Made by a program: the position numbers and the translations under genes. The notes under the pieces were generated by a model that was given only the letters and a program-made list of their open reading frames with translations, had not been told where the DNA came from and made no database searches. Shown here one piece after another: positions 33,361 through 41,376 of a stretch of 64,000 bases of DNA. Each line of letters starts with the position of its first letter. Position 1 is the stretch's first letter. This DNA is from Endozoicomonas sp965196975 (GTDB lineage: Bacteria; Pseudomonadota; Gammaproteobacteria; Pseudomonadales; Endozoicomonadaceae), in assembly GCF_965196975.1 (NCBI RefSeq), contig NZ_OZ239981.1, positions 4,030,001-4,094,000 on the forward strand. Reading direction: 5' to 3'.

Positions 33361-34959
33361 GTAACTATTCAGCACCCTTCATATAAATCTGGAATTTTCT
33401 GATTTTTCGACCATCATCTTATACTCAATTTTTCTAACAAATCTCCAGTATGGAACCAGACTTCCCAGCTACTCCGTTTACCGAAGCTCTCCTTAAAGAG
33501 AATGAAGAGCTTCGGACCGAGAATGCGCTTTTACGGGAACGTTGCAGCGAACTGGAAGAAAGGGTTAATAAAAACAGTCAAAACAGTAGTAAGCCACCAT
33601 CGTCAGATGGTTATCAAAAGCCCAGTAAAAAAGGGAGTGATAAAGGTGATACATCTTCCAAAGAAGCCCCCTGCTCCTCACAGGAAACACCGAACCCCAA
33701 AAGCCTTAGACCATCTTCAGGCAATAAACCAGGTGGCCAGAAAGGTCATCAAGGCTCTTGTTTGAGACGTGTCGCCTTACCCGATTATGTCAGGCATCTG
33801 AAGGTTGAAAAATGTTGCTGTTGCCAGTCTTCGCTTATCGATATTAAACCCACCAAATACATTGAGCGACAGGTTTTTGATCCAGGTAGACCCGGAGAAT
33901 TTGAAGTTACCGCGTACTGGGCAGACGTTAAAGTATGTCCTTGTGGTAAACGGAACACCGCTGAGTTTCCCCAAGGAGTGAAAGCCGCTGCTCAATACGG
34001 AGAAGTGACTCAGGCAATGGCTGTTCATTTAAACCAGTATCACTTCATCCCATATCACCGGGTGTCTGAGTATTTCAATACTATTTATTGCATGAGTGTC
34101 AGCGCAGGCTCTGTTGCCAATTTTGTTGCCTATACCCATGAGAACCTGGCCTCTACTGAGCAGAGTATCCGCGATGCTTTACAAGAAAGTCCGGTTGCAG
34201 GAGCGGATGAAACTGGCATGCGGGTTGACGGTTCACTGTGGTGGTTACACATTATGCGAGATGACCAATGGACGCTTTACTACCTCTCAGAAAGGCGAGG
34301 TTGTGAAGCAATGGATGCAATGGGCATCCTGCTGACTTTTGCAGGCATTCTGGTTCACGATCATTGGAAGTCCTACTTTGCCTATGCGGCAGTGCATGTG
34401 CTTTGTAATGCCCATCATCTGAGAGAGCTTCAGGGAGTTGTCGATAGGGATGCGAATAAGCTGGCTCTGCGGCTGATGAAATTGCTTACGCTCTCCTGGC
34501 ACTTCTGCAAGAAATACAAAGCAGCCGGTCTGACTCAAATGCCTGGTGCAATACAGCTTCGCATTGAGACGATATACGACCAAATCCTTCAAAGGGCTCT
34601 CACGAAGGAAACCGCTTATATGGAAAAACAACGACAGGTGCTTGGACGTAAGAAGGTCAGGAATACCAAGGCCTACAACCTGTTCAAAAGGCTTATTGAG
34701 TTTAAGGTTGAAACGTTGCGCTTCATGTCGGACTTTTCAATTCCCTTCGATAACAATGGCAGTGAACGTGATGCCAGGATGGCCAAACTTAAGCAGAAGA
34801 TCTCAGGCTGCTTCAGAAGCGAAGACGGAGGTACCATGTTTACCCGAATCCGAAGCTATTTATCATCTGCTAAAAAGCAGGGGTTGAACATATTTCAGGC
34901 GCTTCTTAAAGCGGTTCGAAATTACAACAATACGCCTTTGCTGGGTGCTGAATAGTTAC
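33361..34959 (+). mobile_element. IS66-type element, copy 1 (1,599 bp)
   Basis: The ends are perfect 17-bp inverted repeats, GTAACTATTCAGCACCC at 33361 and its complement ending at 34959, with 8-bp target repeats outside. It carries one long gene, no tnpA/tnpB, like the ISBst12 subgroup. It interrupts the 680-codon effector-like gene after codon 534. Confidence 0.95.
33450..34955 (+). CDS. IS66-family transposase (copy 1)
   Basis: The 501-residue transposase has a leucine-rich coiled N-terminus (LLKENEELRTENALLRERCSELEERV), then the SSKPPSSDGY linker typical of IS66 TnpC. A zinc-binding region follows (KCCCCQSSL, CPCGKRNTAEFP). The DDE catalytic domain has ADETGMRVDG, a following VHDHWKSYF, and NGSERDARMAKLKQKISGCFRSEDGG with the Glu. 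The stop overlaps the right inverted repeat. The sequence is the same as copy 2 and as the visible part of copy 4. Confidence 0.96.
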   Translation: MEPDFPATPFTEALLKENEELRTENALLRERCSELEERVNKNSQNSSKPPSSDGYQKPSKKGSDKGDTSSKEAPCSSQETPNPKSLRPSSGNKPGGQKGHQGSCLRRVALPDYVRHLKVEKCCCCQSSLIDIKPTKYIERQVFDPGRPGEFEVTAYWADVKVCPCGKRNTAEFPQGVKAAAQYGEVTQAMAVHLNQYHFIPYHRVSEYFNTIYCMSVSAGSVANFVAYTHENLASTEQSIRDALQESPVAGADETGMRVDGSLWWLHIMRDDQWTLYYLSERRGCEAMDAMGILLTFAGILVHDHWKSYFAYAAVHVLCNAHHLRELQGVVDRDANKLALRLMKLLTLSWHFCKKYKAAGLTQMPGAIQLRIETIYDQILQRALTKETAYMEKQRQVLGRKKVRNTKAYNLFKRLIEFKVETLRFMSDFSIPFDNNGSERDARMAKLKQKISGCFRSEDGGTMFTRIRSYLSSAKKQGLNIFQALLKAVRNYNNTPLLGAE

Positions 34960-34967
34960 TAATTTAA
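34960..34967. repeat. Target duplication, right of IS66 copy 1
   Basis: TAATTTAA, matching 33353-33360. Confidence 0.95.
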
Positions 34968-35934
34968 TCAAATTTTGCTGGTAGGTACCTGCAAGCATTT
35001 GATGCTTTCTTTTTGTAAGCTCCTCAATTCTATCAACCTGTACTAAATCAGTAGATTGTATCTTCTCATCAAGCTTTGTTATTCTATTCCATGATCTTGA
35101 TAGCTGAAGCTTCTTATTATTCATCTCTCTTATCAGAGCTTTAATTCTCGCATTATTTCTACCAAACACATTAGACTTATCTACCCTTTCAAGATTCCTC
35201 GCAAACTCATTGAATAAGTTTTCGTTAATATCAGGAAAAATTACTGAAAGTCTGTCTTTTAAAAACAACTTAACCGAAAACCCTCTGGACTTCAGTTTCT
35301 CTTCAACGTGATCAAATAATTCCATGATTCTACCAACCGTATAAAAACGTGGCACGTTTTTCATTTTACTCTGAACCAGCTCATCTAATATTTTCTCCTG
35401 AGGAGGAGTAATTTCATTTTCCCTGACAACCCTTTGACGATTCGCTTTCCATCTCGCTAAAAGGCTATTAAGACTGTCATTTGCCGCATGTCGATCCAGA
35501 GCGATATATTGCTTATCATAAACTTTCCTACGAATTACATCTAATGAATTAACACCATCTTTTGAAGCAGAAAACACAGCTTTTAAAACTATTTGCTGGC
35601 GTATCGACAAAGCATTATTATTCATTCGCTGAGCTTTTAGACTCTTGCTAAACCATCGTTTATACATATTATCAACAAGCTTAACTCTATCAGGCGTTAA
35701 ACGAAGCTCTTGAATCATTGTTGGCTTCCTCAAACGCCAAAGTTCAAATGCTCTAGCTCTGACCTCTCTTGCTTTCCCGCGCCCGATTCTTTTTCCTTCT
35801 GACCTTTCAATAAATGAAATCACCTGTTCTATGGCGTCCTTACCCTCTGCCACTGAAGAAAGAACCGCCATAATACATATTTTCATTCGATTGAAATTAA
35901 TACGTTGTTTTAAATTGATCACATTTGCTCTATT
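34960..35934 (-). pseudogene. IS-split effector-like gene, middle part (basic helical)
   Basis: These 325 codons form the centre of the split 680-codon gene. They join codon 209 of the right part after removal of IS66 copy 2 with one AATATTTT, and lead into the C-terminal part after removal of copy 1. The chain is predicted largely helical and very basic: GRGKAREVRARAFELWRLRK, LTPDRVKLVDNMYKRWFSKS, LSIRQQIVLKAVFSASKDG, SLLARWKANRQRVVREN, NNKKLQLSRSWNRITKLDEK. The helix spacing could suit DNA or nucleic-acid binding, but I recognise no named domain. A GTG-started open frame (35922) runs into copy 1 and ends inside it, so it is not a gene by itself. Confidence 0.65.
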
Positions 35935-35942
35935 AATATTTT
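35935..35942. repeat. Target duplication, left of IS66 copy 2
   Basis: AATATTTT, identical to 37542-37549. Confidence 0.95.
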
Positions 35943-37541
35943 GTAACTATTCAGCACCCAGCAAAGGCGTATTGTTGTAATTTCGAACCGCTTTAAGAAG
36001 CGCCTGAAATATGTTCAACCCCTGCTTTTTAGCAGATGATAAATAGCTTCGGATTCGGGTAAACATGGTACCTCCGTCTTCGCTTCTGAAGCAGCCTGAG
36101 ATCTTCTGCTTAAGTTTGGCCATCCTGGCATCACGTTCACTGCCATTGTTATCGAAGGGAATTGAAAAGTCCGACATGAAGCGCAACGTTTCAACCTTAA
36201 ACTCAATAAGCCTTTTGAACAGGTTGTAGGCCTTGGTATTCCTGACCTTCTTACGTCCAAGCACCTGTCGTTGTTTTTCCATATAAGCGGTTTCCTTCGT
36301 GAGAGCCCTTTGAAGGATTTGGTCGTATATCGTCTCAATGCGAAGCTGTATTGCACCAGGCATTTGAGTCAGACCGGCTGCTTTGTATTTCTTGCAGAAG
36401 TGCCAGGAGAGCGTAAGCAATTTCATCAGCCGCAGAGCCAGCTTATTCGCATCCCTATCGACAACTCCCTGAAGCTCTCTCAGATGATGGGCATTACAAA
36501 GCACATGCACTGCCGCATAGGCAAAGTAGGACTTCCAATGATCGTGAACCAGAATGCCTGCAAAAGTCAGCAGGATGCCCATTGCATCCATTGCTTCACA
36601 ACCTCGCCTTTCTGAGAGGTAGTAAAGCGTCCATTGGTCATCTCGCATAATGTGTAACCACCACAGTGAACCGTCAACCCGCATGCCAGTTTCATCCGCT
36701 CCTGCAACCGGACTTTCTTGTAAAGCATCGCGGATACTCTGCTCAGTAGAGGCCAGGTTCTCATGGGTATAGGCAACAAAATTGGCAACAGAGCCTGCGC
36801 TGACACTCATGCAATAAATAGTATTGAAATACTCAGACACCCGGTGATATGGGATGAAGTGATACTGGTTTAAATGAACAGCCATTGCCTGAGTCACTTC
36901 TCCGTATTGAGCAGCGGCTTTCACTCCTTGGGGAAACTCAGCGGTGTTCCGTTTACCACAAGGACATACTTTAACGTCTGCCCAGTACGCGGTAACTTCA
37001 AATTCTCCGGGTCTACCTGGATCAAAAACCTGTCGCTCAATGTATTTGGTGGGTTTAATATCGATAAGCGAAGACTGGCAACAGCAACATTTTTCAACCT
37101 TCAGATGCCTGACATAATCGGGTAAGGCGACACGTCTCAAACAAGAGCCTTGATGACCTTTCTGGCCACCTGGTTTATTGCCTGAAGATGGTCTAAGGCT
37201 TTTGGGGTTCGGTGTTTCCTGTGAGGAGCAGGGGGCTTCTTTGGAAGATGTATCACCTTTATCACTCCCTTTTTTACTGGGCTTTTGATAACCATCTGAC
37301 GATGGTGGCTTACTACTGTTTTGACTGTTTTTATTAACCCTTTCTTCCAGTTCGCTGCAACGTTCCCGTAAAAGCGCATTCTCGGTCCGAAGCTCTTCAT
37401 TCTCTTTAAGGAGAGCTTCGGTAAACGGAGTAGCTGGGAAGTCTGGTTCCATACTGGAGATTTGTTAGAAAAATTGAGTATAAGATGATGGTCGAAAAAT
37501 CAGAAAATTCCAGATTTATATGAAGGGTGCTGAATAGTTAC
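35943..37541 (-). mobile_element. IS66-type element, copy 2 (1,599 bp, inverted)
   Basis: Same 17-bp inverted repeats and length as copy 1, opposite orientation, with perfect 8-bp target repeats AATATTTT. It interrupts the effector-like gene after codon 209. Being inverted relative to copies 1 and 3, it permits inversions by homologous recombination. Confidence 0.95.
35947..37452 (-). CDS. IS66-family transposase (copy 2)
   Basis: 501 residues, identical in translation to copy 1, with coiled N-terminus, zinc-binding cysteines and intact DDE motifs (ADETGMRVDG, NGSERDARMAK). It is on the minus strand, in the same direction as the gene it interrupts. Confidence 0.96.
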   Translation of the reverse strand: MEPDFPATPFTEALLKENEELRTENALLRERCSELEERVNKNSQNSSKPPSSDGYQKPSKKGSDKGDTSSKEAPCSSQETPNPKSLRPSSGNKPGGQKGHQGSCLRRVALPDYVRHLKVEKCCCCQSSLIDIKPTKYIERQVFDPGRPGEFEVTAYWADVKVCPCGKRNTAEFPQGVKAAAQYGEVTQAMAVHLNQYHFIPYHRVSEYFNTIYCMSVSAGSVANFVAYTHENLASTEQSIRDALQESPVAGADETGMRVDGSLWWLHIMRDDQWTLYYLSERRGCEAMDAMGILLTFAGILVHDHWKSYFAYAAVHVLCNAHHLRELQGVVDRDANKLALRLMKLLTLSWHFCKKYKAAGLTQMPGAIQLRIETIYDQILQRALTKETAYMEKQRQVLGRKKVRNTKAYNLFKRLIEFKVETLRFMSDFSIPFDNNGSERDARMAKLKQKISGCFRSEDGGTMFTRIRSYLSSAKKQGLNIFQALLKAVRNYNNTPLLGAE

Positions 37542-37549
37542 AATATTTT
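37542..37549. repeat. Target duplication, right of IS66 copy 2
   Basis: AATATTTT, matching 35935-35942. Confidence 0.95.
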
Positions 37550-38168
37550 TTGCTTTACCCTTGGCTTTTCCTACTTGTTTTAATTCTTCCCCATCAATTT
37601 GAAACTGGGTATATCCTGTTTTTTCAAAATAATCTCTACCATGAATACCTTTTCTAATTCCAATTGAGCCTGAGTCTGAATATTTTATTGCTTCTACAAG
37701 CCATTCATCTCTGGGCATCACGACAATATCAAACGATCGGCCAACCGTATTTCTGCCATTGACATCAAGTACAAACTCCCGACCTCTGTAGGTAAATTCA
37801 GATACTGTAAAATGATGTTCAACCTGATCTTTTATAAGGCGTATAGTGGATCCTTCTCCCAACCCAAGACGGCTTCGAAACTTTTCCATCTCACGAGCAA
37901 ACTGCTCTCCAGAAACCGCCCCCCCCTGTTGAATCTTATCAAAAGCCCTCTGAGCCTTAGCCTGAAGATCCGTATAGAAAGCTTCTGCAGCGGTCCACTC
38001 TCTTTCAGAGAAACCCAGTAAAAAATCCATCAACTGACTAAGCTGGCTATAATGAGGTGTCGCTGCGGCTCTTTCTTCATACAGCGACTGACGATAGCGC
38101 TCCTCTGACATAGGCTCAAAGGTGGTTGTCCAGGATAAGTGGCCTTCTAGGGATTCGGAGTCCATCAT
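37542..38168 (-). pseudogene. IS-split effector-like gene, N-terminal part
   Basis: This is the first 209 codons of the 680-codon gene. The ATG at 38168 overlaps the stop of the 1,027-aa gene (ATGA), so the two were probably translated together. It begins MMDSESLEGHLSWTTTFEPM with no signal peptide. A helical region follows (SQLMDFLLGFSEREWTAAEAFYTDLQAKAQRAF), then a beta-rich part (HHFTVSEFTYRGREFVLDVNGR, SFDIVVMPRDEWLVEAIKYS). It ends in a Lys-rich run (GKAKGKAKN) that could serve as a nuclear localisation signal. In the present genome the frame continues 13 codons into IS66 copy 2 and stops at 37500. No family is recognised. Confidence 0.65.
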
Positions 38169-41100
38169 TTCACGAGCAATCGGTGGTTCCTGTATTCCTG
38201 TCTCTTGGCGAATCCAGTCCCACCAGTCTCCAGCCTCCAGCCTCCAGCCTCCATAATGACAAGCCCTGAATCTGATGTTGGAAAGATCTGTTTTACCGAA
38301 GTATCAATAACAATTTCTTTTCCGCCTACAAATGCAGTGGCAACCGTGTGAGGCCATAAGCCATGATGACCATCTCTTGGCAACTTAACTGTCAATCCGG
38401 ACCCTACGTCAAAGCCCTCTGCTATTAATGCACGTCTTAATCCTGTCGGCTTATCCGAAACCAGAAGGCCGCTGCCGGTAACGAACCCCTTACGCCCCAT
38501 GGAGCCAAGAGCTAAATCTTGTATCGCGTCAACTGTACGACGAATGTCATACCTTCTTTCTGCTTCAAAAGAGTTAACTAATGCTGTTTTCTTCTCCTCA
38601 TGACCTACTGTTTTTTTATTGGAAAGAAGAACACACCCTTCACCAGCACGGCGACATCGAATCAATACTTTTTCGGATACTCCATCTTTCCCGGCATCAA
38701 CCTCGCTAAAACGATCTTTGTGGAAATATCCATGGTCATTATGCTGAAGACGGTAGTTGCCATGCTCGTCGGGAACCAGCTTATAAAGACCATCCCGATG
38801 GCCCACATCCAAGTGGACAAAACGTTCACCCCCTCTATCCACTATGGGCAGTCTGTGCTCTTCTTTCACACCTTTTAGCCGGTTATGTGCACGATGGAGT
38901 GCCTCATTCATGCCCTGCTGATAAAAGATCTCCCTGATTTTATCCAGATGCTTATTTACAAACTCCTGAACCATTGGGGGTACATGTCGTGGATGCCCCG
39001 CAGGCTTCTCCCCTGATAGTGCCTGCATACGCTCGCCGATTGAAATTACCGTTGCATCCAGCTGCGCTAGAATAGGCATAGAGTCTGGTGAACCGACCCC
39101 AGTAGCCTTCAGGCGTTCTAATAAATGCCTCTGTTTCGCCTGCAAATTGATCATTGTTGGGTCCTGGTTCATATCAGGTATTGCTGCCCCTGGAGAGCCA
39201 TTACCAAGCGATGCTGATTTCAACGGCACACCAGCTTCCTTCTGACTTTTATCAATACCGTCTTTTTCGATCCCATCTACACCGGCTTCTTCAGCTTCTT
39301 CCGGCAAAACACCAGGCTCCTCAACCCCTCCGCCTTCACCAAAGGCAGCGACACCCAAACCAATAAATAATCCATCCCTTAACCAGGTACAGATATCGTC
39401 CTGACCCAGCTGAATCGCAGTTACCAGATCCACCAAAGCGGTTACCGCTGCCATGCCAGGAACCAGGCCAGAAAAAATTTCAGTAAGTTCAACCGCTATC
39501 TGCACTCCTTCAATTTCTTTTACTGACATGGTGGAATAAGGTTCACCATTTTTTCTATCCCACAGATTTTTACGCCACAAATGTGCCGCTGCAAAACTGC
39601 CAGAGAAACCTTCTTTGAAAGCCAGAGCTGCCACCTGTTTTTCGGAAAGCCCTCGAATACGATCATTAAATGTTCTTAGAAAGTGCTGCCTGAACCTTTT
39701 CTGCTCCGCATCACTCATGTGATCTGCCTGCAGCAAATGCTCAATATGATGCCCAAGGCTTTCAATTGCTCCATCCAATTGCAAAATTGGGCTGATAGCT
39801 TCCAAAATGCCACACTTATCCGCCAGATCAGCATGCTTTTTAGTTTCAGAGAAAATAGTTTTTGGGAAATGACGTTGAAGCATTTCATCAACACTGTCAG
39901 GTAATGGCTTATGGTCTTTAAAAAGACTTTTAAGTTCGTGCACGCTCATACCTGTATTACCCACCGTGGTTCTCAGTGCTGCTTCCGTTGCTTTTTCCAG
40001 CTTGTTTAAGTGCATTTTTTCAATAAAAGCTCTGTATTTTTCATGTTGTTCCGGGGTTTTAGGTATTCCATGGCGATTCAAGTACTTTAATATTTTTTTG
40101 AGGTTCGCATCATTCGTGTGACTGTCAACTTTATGATGGCGCTTGTGCCTGTGGTTTTCAGATTCGGTTAATAGCCTTTTTAACTGGTGAGCTACTGTCT
40201 GCTTTTCGTCGCTGGAAAATTTTTCATCTGCAAGCCAGAGCAATTCAGCTGATGAGAAACCCAACCTGTGCAACACCTCTGTACAGGTTGGAGAACTCTG
40301 ACATGTTGTGACATTGTTTGAATGTTGAGACTGGTCATTTTGGAAAGACACTGCAATAGGTTCAGCCCCTGCTAGAGCCGGTGCAGAATCCAATACTGTG
40401 ATCGTCAGTGCACTGAACATCGCCAATGGCCTTTCCAGAAATGCGAAGGGGACTGCAGTCAGAGCTTTATTTAATAGGCCTAACGATGTTTGCAACCAGG
40501 AACGTTGAACGGCTTGAGCCCCATGAAATGAAGCTATTCCTTTATCTAAAGCATCCTCTGGCTCAGCAGAAAAACTTTTTCCCAAAAGATCTTTATTACC
40601 AACTGTTCTATGGGATTGATTTTCGGAAATACCCGCTGCCATAGAGGGAAAAGGCAAGTAGCCCGAATGAGCAGGTAGCGGTCTATTATATGAAAAGTCA
40701 GGCGATAGAGCATGAGATTGATTAATGCTGCCATTACTAATACCCTGCCATCCAGCCACTTTCTGAAAACCACCAGAAATCAAATTCAAGCCCATCATTA
40801 AACATGCATGACGGAAGCTTTCTGAACTGACCAATGGGCTTGATGAATTCGCTGATGGCATCTCAATAATGTCAAAATGAGCTGGCAAAAAAAACGGTTC
40901 TTCTTCGGCCGCTTCGAGTATTTCCTGCCATATTTGTGCATTTAAGGCTTCATCTACTGGCAACTTACTTACTTTATTTTCTATCAGCGGGTCATTATCC
41001 ATCTCATCATCTTCATCCAGATACTGAGGCCCCCAGCACTGGATCAAATGACTGGACAAACAATTATCAAAAGGCACTTTGACATTATTATCTATGTTAC

Positions 41101-41248
41101 AGCGTTGAACTTGATTATCACAGTGTATTCCTTCCAGGTTTCTTGATTTAAAACAGCCAGAACTCGAGTCATCCTGCCTATTTATGACCGTTTCAATATC
41201 CTGTTTACACAAAAAAGCATCACTAACAAGCTTATTGGTTAACATCAT
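38165..41248 (-). CDS. Large effector-like protein, 1,027 aa
   Basis: I recognise no overall family. The N-terminal 130 residues are polar and acidic (LDEDDEMDNDPL) without a signal peptide. Residues 245-300 hold hydrophobic helices ending LDSAPALAGAEPIA. Residues 320-560 are helical, with a His-rich stretch (ENHRHKRHHKVDSHTND). A second hydrophobic region spans 585-640 (EIFSGLVPGMAAVTALVDLVTAI), followed by an acidic Gly/Glu linker. The C-terminal part (800-1027) is beta-rich, with RFVHLDVGHRDG and WPHTVATAFVGGKEIVIDTS; His967 and Asp982 could be a papain- or transglutaminase-like pair, perhaps with Cys872. This is only suggestive. Four heptamer repeats lie near the 3' end. It is coupled to the split 680-codon gene. 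Confidence 0.75.
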   Translation of the reverse strand: MMLTNKLVSDAFLCKQDIETVINRQDDSSSGCFKSRNLEGIHCDNQVQRCNIDNNVKVPFDNCLSSHLIQCWGPQYLDEDDEMDNDPLIENKVSKLPVDEALNAQIWQEILEAAEEEPFFLPAHFDIIEMPSANSSSPLVSSESFRHACLMMGLNLISGGFQKVAGWQGISNGSINQSHALSPDFSYNRPLPAHSGYLPFPSMAAGISENQSHRTVGNKDLLGKSFSAEPEDALDKGIASFHGAQAVQRSWLQTSLGLLNKALTAVPFAFLERPLAMFSALTITVLDSAPALAGAEPIAVSFQNDQSQHSNNVTTCQSSPTCTEVLHRLGFSSAELLWLADEKFSSDEKQTVAHQLKRLLTESENHRHKRHHKVDSHTNDANLKKILKYLNRHGIPKTPEQHEKYRAFIEKMHLNKLEKATEAALRTTVGNTGMSVHELKSLFKDHKPLPDSVDEMLQRHFPKTIFSETKKHADLADKCGILEAISPILQLDGAIESLGHHIEHLLQADHMSDAEQKRFRQHFLRTFNDRIRGLSEKQVAALAFKEGFSGSFAAAHLWRKNLWDRKNGEPYSTMSVKEIEGVQIAVELTEIFSGLVPGMAAVTALVDLVTAIQLGQDDICTWLRDGLFIGLGVAAFGEGGGVEEPGVLPEEAEEAGVDGIEKDGIDKSQKEAGVPLKSASLGNGSPGAAIPDMNQDPTMINLQAKQRHLLERLKATGVGSPDSMPILAQLDATVISIGERMQALSGEKPAGHPRHVPPMVQEFVNKHLDKIREIFYQQGMNEALHRAHNRLKGVKEEHRLPIVDRGGERFVHLDVGHRDGLYKLVPDEHGNYRLQHNDHGYFHKDRFSEVDAGKDGVSEKVLIRCRRAGEGCVLLSNKKTVGHEEKKTALVNSFEAERRYDIRRTVDAIQDLALGSMGRKGFVTGSGLLVSDKPTGLRRALIAEGFDVGSGLTVKLPRDGHHGLWPHTVATAFVGGKEIVIDTSVKQIFPTSDSGLVIMEAGGWRLETGGTGFAKRQEYRNHRLLVK
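38227..38254. repeat. Tandem heptanucleotide repeat (four units) in the 1,027-aa gene
   Basis: Units tctccag, cctccag, cctccag and cctccat follow one another on the plus strand. They encode part of EAGGWRLETGG close to the C-terminus of the leftward gene. Because seven is not a multiple of three, gain or loss of a unit would change the last 30 residues and the overlap with the next gene. Confidence 0.8.
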
Positions 41249-41274
41249 ATAAAACCATTATAAACGAGTCACTA

Positions 41275-41368
41275 TTATTGAAAATATTGTCTTACTTTTT
41301 CACGAAATACATTTATTCGATATATTTTTGATGGAAGCCTAAGGTTATTTTCACTAAGATAATTTATA
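41275..41368 (-). pseudogene. IS-split small gene, 3' part
   Basis: After removing IS66 copy 3 with one AGATTTTC, the frame of the fragment at 42976-43127 continues without a break through this stretch: INYLSENNLRLPSKIYRIN, then VFREKVRQYFQ and TAA at 41275-41277. This is 27 bases before the ATG of the 1,027-aa gene. A small protein directly before a large effector-like gene would suit a secretion chaperone, but I see no chaperone signature. Confidence 0.5.
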
Positions 41369-41376
41369 AGATTTTC
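41369..41376. repeat. Target duplication, left of IS66 copy 3
   Basis: AGATTTTC, identical to 42976-42983. Confidence 0.95.

Noticed and set aside
34906..35922. 338-codon frame as a separate gene
   Set aside because: Its first codons continue the frame of the part beyond IS66 copy 2 and its last 18 codons are read from IS66 copy 1, so it is the middle of a split gene.
37500..38168. 222-codon frame as a complete gene
   Set aside because: Its last 13 codons lie in IS66 copy 2; the true gene continues past the element.
38227..38254. Heptamer repeats as a CRISPR-like array
   Set aside because: Units are contiguous with no spacers and lie within a coding sequence.
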